Of a stretch of DNA of 64,000 nt, positions 59,049 through 64,000 are shown piece after piece. Location of the stretch: positions 1,405,001-1,469,000 of the forward strand of contig NC_081807.1 in assembly GCF_030704535.1 (NCBI RefSeq), written 5' to 3'. This stretch comes from Vitis vinifera. Its lineage: Eukaryota > Streptophyta > Magnoliopsida > Vitales > Vitaceae. Positions within the stretch are counted from its first letter, which is position 1. Each line of letters begins with the position of its first letter. The notes under the pieces are model-generated. The model saw only the letters and a list, made by a program, of their open reading frames with translations, did not search any database and was not told the origin of the DNA. The translations under genes and the position numbers were made by a program.

Positions 59049-61691
59049 TCAGTGGTGGTGGAGATGGTGGAGAGGAGGCGGTGGAGAGACGGAGGCGCTG
59101 GTGGTGTTGAGAGGGTGTTGCGGTGGTGATGATGGTGGGCACTGGTAACACTTGGTGAAGAGCCCAAAAGTGTCAATCTGGTGTACAAAATTGATCATAC
59201 TGGCCCACCCACCAAACCCAAAACCAACCACAAACACCCAAACCACCACAAAGATGTTGATTGTATAGGCACCAGCCCATCTTCCCAAGTACTTTGGTGG
59301 TTGCTCCACTGCGTTCTGCACCCACAAAACACACCAACATTCAATTCTACCCCCAAAAGTATTTTTCTGTATTGGAGAAATAACCGCTAGCGGTCTGCTA
59401 GACTGTGACCACACGCCATCCCCCCCCTTTTTTTTTTAATTAATAAATAAATATATAAACGAATAAATACAACTGTTGAGTCAAACTTCTGACACCCTCC
59501 AGAGATCAGCCAAAGCTGTGTCCTCAGATGTCCTACCTGCCACCTTTCTCTTCCTGGCTAAACTTCTGTATATGGTGAAAATATTTCAAGTTGAAAAGTA
59601 ATATTTTCCCACCAAATGGTGGAATTTACCACATTTAATATTAATATTAAAAAACCTTTTCATATTTAATAAAAAAAATTTGACTTTTTATCCGTAATTA
59701 ATAAAAAAAAATAATGGTAAAAAAAGCAAATGCACTTATTGAAAGCATGCCTTTCAATCTGGTGTGTAGGTAGCAGGATAAGAAAGTGGAGTTTTACCTC
59801 ACGGGCAGCCGCTGATTTGAAGGTGAAGATGTGGGCCAGAGCGGGGATGATATAGACAGTGAAACTCACAAGGAGAGATCCGACGGTGGAGTTGATGGGC
59901 CCAAAGAAAGGGAAGATGATGGCAAGAAACCAGATGGGGACGACCACAGGCAATCTCGCCGCCGCACGCTTGCAAAGGCTCTTGCACTCGTGCATCCCTA
60001 TCGCTTTCTCCCACACGAAGTACAGAGGTGTGCATGCGAATCCAAAGGTGATGAACTGCAGCAACACCACAACATGCTGTGACTATTCCGCACAGGAATA
60101 CAACTCGAAAACTCTGATTATTAATTTAATTAAATTGATCAAAGAAAATATGGGGGTTTGATAGGGTGGTTGCCTGGTGGATGAGCATCAGCACGACAGC
60201 CATGTCCCTGAAGTGTGATCTGGGAAGGAGGGCAAAGGCGTTGGAGTGACTGAGAAGTGCATCACCAAATGCCCAATAGACTGCTGCCGCGGACGGAAGT
60301 GTCAGTGTCAGCACATACACGGTAGCCAGCAGGTATATGGCCTTGAATTTCTGTGGTTTCCACATTGCATGCATTATCTCTCTGCAAAAAAAAATCAAAA
60401 CCTTATGTTTTTATACACTTGATTTAGAATTTTCTAAACAATAATTAAAATTTTGGAATAAGTGGAAACTGTTTTTCAAAACAAAACTGTTTTTTGAAAT
60501 CATTATCCATCAAACCCTTAAAGTTTTTTCCACCAAACACCAATCCAAAAGTTTAAGCTATAAGCAATGTATTACATATAGGGAATAAGTCGAAACTGTT
60601 TTTCATATTTTAGTTTTTAAATATGATTTGTTTTTCAAAACAAACTGTTTTTCTAAATTATTACCCATCAAATCCTTGAGCTTTTTCTATCAAACATCAA
60701 TACAAAAGTTTAAGCTATGGAGCAAGAGGTAATGGTAATTGGGTGGTGGTAATGGGCTTTTGAGACAAAACCCAAGAAGTGACACACCTGCCTGACCCAC
60801 AAATCCAAAATCTAGGATTCACTGATGATGATGGACCCCATTCAGATAAAAGCAAAAGGGGACAAGAAAAAGAGAGTTGGCTTTCTACACTATGGAAAGG
60901 GAGAAAAGGGGTTCCCAAGGAGATAAAAACTAAAGAATAAAAGACCTTTTGCCTCCCACGCCTGGGGAGGGCAGTTTGGGGATTAAAAAATTTCATGAGA
61001 ATGATGTGTACCTGGGGAATAATAGGCTTTTAGACAAAGATTGGTCATCAGATCGGATGGCCCAGATCAAATCAAGAAAAAGAAAAGACAAAAAAGAGAG
61101 AGACTGTACAGTCATTTTCAAAGGGGCTTAAGGGCGCTGCCCTCTTCTGATTTATTAACCCTATAATAAAAACATGGACCATTTGGTAAGTTAAGGGCAG
61201 TGTCTTACACAGTCACAGCATGTCCCCCGAATGTGTAGAGAATGTTTGTAGCCCCTGTGAAGTATAGCACCAGCTTGGATGGACCTGAGTGTTTCACTCC
61301 TTCCATCTGCCCATTAACAAATAAATAAATAAATAAATAAATAAAATCATTTACTAATTTTAATATCATATGTTTTGGATATTTGGTTGAATGAGATATA
61401 TGTATAGTACCTGGCCATGGAGGAGGGATGCAACAGTGAGGTACCAGGCAGTGTAAGTGGTCATGATCAAGCCCAAGAAGGACCAGATTCTGTAGTTGTG
61501 GAATGAAGGAATAAAGACTGTGGTGGCACAGCAGGCTCCGAAGATGTAAGTCCATGTCCTCTTGTCCAGATTATCATTTATGTAATATATGTTGCTGCAA
61601 CAAACGACATGCCCAGTTGCAGAAAATGCCTCAGATCTTTGTTTATTGTAAAGAAAGGAAAAAAAAATGTGGTGGGTGAAGAAAAAACAAG

Positions 61692-61722
<31 letters not shown>

Positions 61723-62419
61723 GTAGTAGTAGGAGGAGGATAGGGAGGGAGAGAGGGAGATGCCTGGCACAAGCTATGAGTTGAATCACGGATCCAAACA
61801 GAAGAAAAGTGCAGTTGAAAGCCAACCCCACGTTCCTCCAGTGTTTGCCAAGCAGCCCATCAAGAACTTCAAACCACTTTTGACAAGAAAACACATGAAA
61901 GTGTGAGAACCCCATGTGGGAAATGGATCAAAAAGATGGAACAGTGGTAGGAGAGAAGAAATGGGGAGTAGTACTGATCAAGACCTGAATGACATGGTTT
62001 CTGAAATCAGCTTTCTCTCTTTCCTTTCTGGTTCTGTATTCCACATAGAGGATGCTGATGAGATAGGCTGTCCAGCTTCCCATCAAGCCATAGAACAGCT
62101 GGAATAGAATCCCAGACAGCATCCCCAGCTGGGAAAATGAGTATGGCAAAGTCAGCAGAACCTGAGCCACCTGAAACAAACCAAACCCAAATGAAGTGGG
62201 TGACTAAAGTTCCTTTTTTTCATTTTTTCTCAACTCAAAATACAAAATTTTTCATGGTGAGACCTGGTTTGAAGCACAGCTAAACCAGGCATCATACACA
62301 GAGCCACCATGCCAGAAGAACTTGGACAGCCTTGTCTTCACATCCTGGGGCTTGCCTTCAGTCTCCATCTCCACATAATTCCCCACCATCACTGTCTCCA
62401 CCACCTTATCAGAAGCCAT
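59049..62419 (-). CDS. LAX2: AUX1/LAX auxin influx carrier (8 exons), LAX2-like
   Basis: A plasma-membrane H+/auxin symporter of the amino acid/auxin permease family, with about 11 membrane segments, that takes IAA into cells; LAX2 relatives act in vascular patterning. My exons are 62419-62264, 62170-61985, 61876-61764, 61594-61411, 61306-61209, 60381-60174, 60055-59798 and 59315-59049, giving 489 residues with all phases consistent. Family landmarks include FWHGGS.YDAWFSCASNQVAQ, ILYVEYRTRKEREK, NDNLDKRTWTYIFGACCATT, SGPSKLVLYFTGATNILYTFGGHAVTVEIMHAMWKP and FVHQIDTFGLFTKCYQCPP. The C-terminus is Pro/His-rich (PPPPLHHLHHH). Introns 3 and 6 need GC donors (AG|GCATCT and CAG|GCAACC); the others are GT-AG. 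A TATA box lies 85 bp upstream. The assignment to LAX2 rests on sequence feel and on the neighbouring CSP gene, as at At2g21050/At2g21060. Confidence 0.95.
60455..60718. repeat. Direct duplication inside LAX intron 5
   Basis: GGAATAAGT.GAAACTGTTTTTC, CCCATCAAA.CCTT and CAAAAGTTTAAGCTAT occur at 60455-60561 and again at 60582-60718. The second copy has about 28 extra AT-rich bases. The copies are diverged but clearly related, and lie wholly within the 827-bp intron. Confidence 0.85.
61319..61345. repeat. (AAAT)n microsatellite in LAX intron 4
   Basis: About seven AAAT units lie just upstream on the plus strand from the 3' end of intron 4. On the gene strand they read (ATTT)n shortly after the exon 5 acceptor boundary, within intron sequence only. 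Confidence 0.8.
61697..61723. repeat. (GA)n microsatellite in LAX intron 3
   Basis: GAGACAGAGAAAGAGAGAGA and onward form a GA tract. On the gene strand it reads (TC)n inside the 169-bp intron that uses a GC donor, downstream of the 5' splice site and upstream of the acceptor. Confidence 0.85.
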
Positions 62420-62503
62420 AACTCTCTCCAAATCAAAGCTAGCTATCTGGTTGTGTTTGTGTGTGTTTCTCTTAGAAATGAATATGAATGGCTTGTGCAG
62501 TGG

Positions 62504-62511
62504 TATTTATA
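62504..62511 (-). promoter_or_regulatory. TATA box of the LAX gene
   Basis: On the minus strand TATAAATA lies 85 bp before the ATG at 62419, predicting a leader of about 55 nt. Confidence 0.7.
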
Positions 62512-64000
62512 CTAGACACTGAGACTCCTTTAAGGGTGGGAAAAGGCTGTTTTTCAAAGGCATTTTACAGGGCATTGGCCTTTTGGGGAAGCCAATAAAA
62601 TCCACTCTCATTTTTCTTTTTTCTTTTTGGTCTGTGGGTTTGATGGAATACCACTGGTTTTCGAGCCCCTTTTTGTAATTAATTTTTTTGTTGTTTAGCT
62701 CATAATTTAATATCCCATAATTGCATTTTGTACCACTATAAAATCCAATAATTAAGGGAGCGTGAGCGGCTTGTGTGCACGAGCGGGTCTCCACACTTCC
62801 CAAGCTCATAATCACAATAATATTTTTCTCTACCATACCACTATCGATTTTTCCTTTAGTAATCCACTATCACCCTTTTAAAATATCTTATTCTAGGAAA
62901 GTTGGCTCCTTTTATGAACAAAATATTATTCATTTTTAGGCCTAGATACTTGAAGTGTACTAAAAGAAATTTCAAAATGATGGTAAAGTAGGTCTTATAG
63001 AATGATTTTTGAGCTAATATTGTTTTGGTGTGATATTATTGTCAAAAAATGGACATAACCATATAAGGGTGATGACTTCTTGTACACCATGACCTTTATC
63101 ATCTCCTAGTGAGTTGTGACTTGCAACTACCATACCATTAATTGGGTTGGTTTTAGGGTTTTAAGACTATATATACCAAAAATGGGTTGGTTGTTTACCA
63201 CAAAAGGAATAGTATGGGGAGGAGAGATGGTATATTGGAGAGAGCATTTTGTAGAAGAACAAGGGAGAGTTGGGTAATAAAAAAGGGAGAATAAGCAAGG
63301 GAAGGAGTGAAGGAAATTATAACAAAGTAGACCACATGATTGCAGCCAAACGGGCGTGGTCTCTTTACAAGAAGAAGAAAGCTGCTTTTCTCACATGGTG
63401 AAAGCTTTGTGGACTCGAGAATCAGCCCAAAGCCCTCCCAAAGTCCCTTGCTCACATGCCCATTTTTGTATTAGCCATTGGAGAGTTTTTAGGTCATGTG
63501 CTCCTTGGGAAACCCCATCTAACCCTTCTCCTTGATACCCCTTATTTTAATTCCATTCCATGTCATTTTCATATTTTTATAATACCCTTTTCGGGTTTTT
63601 CCTTAATCGATCGTTTACTACGCTAATTAAAACCAAAATTAAGGGTATAATTACTAGCAAAAACTATATTATTATGTACATGGCCATGAGGGTCCAAATG
63701 GGTGTTGTTTTTTGAATTTGAATGTGTGACCAAGAGGGTTGATTGATTATATATTTGATATAATGATGATGATGTATGATGGGTTTGTTCTTATTTTGAA
63801 AAGAAACAAAGGGAAAACCCATGTATGCGGTATTGATTATTATTATAGAAAACATAAATTCAGGGGAGGGAGGAGGGGAGAAGACTTAAAAAGCAAATTT
63901 TGCTTTGCTGCAGTGCAACATATTCATGGGGTTTGTTGGGAGACCACATCCCCACTCCTATGCTTTCCAGTCACTGGGACCAGAAACATGCCCTGTGCCT
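62512..64000. other. Promoter side of the LAX gene and further intergenic DNA
   Basis: No gene is supported to the window end. The sequence is AT-rich near the gene and mixed at 63100-63500. Open stretches on the minus strand lack domains. Confidence 0.5.

Noticed and set aside
1-64000. CRISPR arrays, operons or a bacterial-type defence system
   Set aside because: No regularly spaced direct repeats of that kind and no prokaryotic gene organisation; introns and gene families are plant nuclear.

Overview
This is a nuclear chromosome segment of a flowering plant, almost certainly a woody eudicot and most likely grapevine (Vitis). The signs are GT-AG introns with plant-type sites, very AT-rich intergenic DNA, plant-only gene families (dirigent, TOC159-family import receptor, PLS-class PPR, ARMADILLO REPEAT ONLY, AUX1/LAX), and LTR/MITE debris. 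The genus is an inference.

Nine protein-coding genes look real. In order: a dirigent protein (2037-2594, +); a Toc132/Toc120-type preprotein receptor (11456-15283, -); a PPR protein (23111-24949, +); a PI-PLC-X-domain protein (27622-28578, +); a METTL16/FIONA1-type RNA m6A methyltransferase, modelled here in 8 exons (29028-33615, -); a small J-domain protein (35708-36028, +); an ARO armadillo protein (45859-47838, +); a cold-shock-domain zinc-knuckle protein (54614-55258, +); and an AUX1/LAX auxin influx carrier, probably LAX2, modelled in 8 exons (59049-62419, -). The genes do not form an operon or pathway. From memory, the order LAX2 / CSP / FIO1 / PPR / dirigent matches Arabidopsis At2g21050-At2g21110 in reverse, and CSP / PLC-like / dirigent matches At4g38680-38700, so the window looks like an ancestral block from which Arabidopsis lost different genes on each copy.

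Region by region: 0-10 kb holds one intact dirigent gene and at least two broken relatives. One has only its promoter and first codons, cut at codon 4-5 by a decayed Ty1/copia element. The other is a 3' half joined to a promoter fragment. Duplicated flanking segments and MITE-like insertions lie between them. 10-23 kb is the import receptor followed by AT-rich DNA with tandem MITE-like copies and a nested pair of solo LTRs in opposite orientations, both with target-site duplications. 23-36 kb is gene-dense. 36-45 kb and 48-54 kb are long intergenic stretches with no supported gene. 54-62.5 kb holds the CSP and LAX genes.

I found no credible previously undescribed system. The most checkable unusual observations are the nested opposite-strand solo LTRs, the two predicted GC-AG introns in the LAX gene, the dismantled dirigent cluster with an empty-site/filled-site comparison, the J protein that appears to lack a transit peptide, the upstream ORFs before the PPR and ARO starts, and a tight cluster of five TGGGCY elements ahead of FIONA1.
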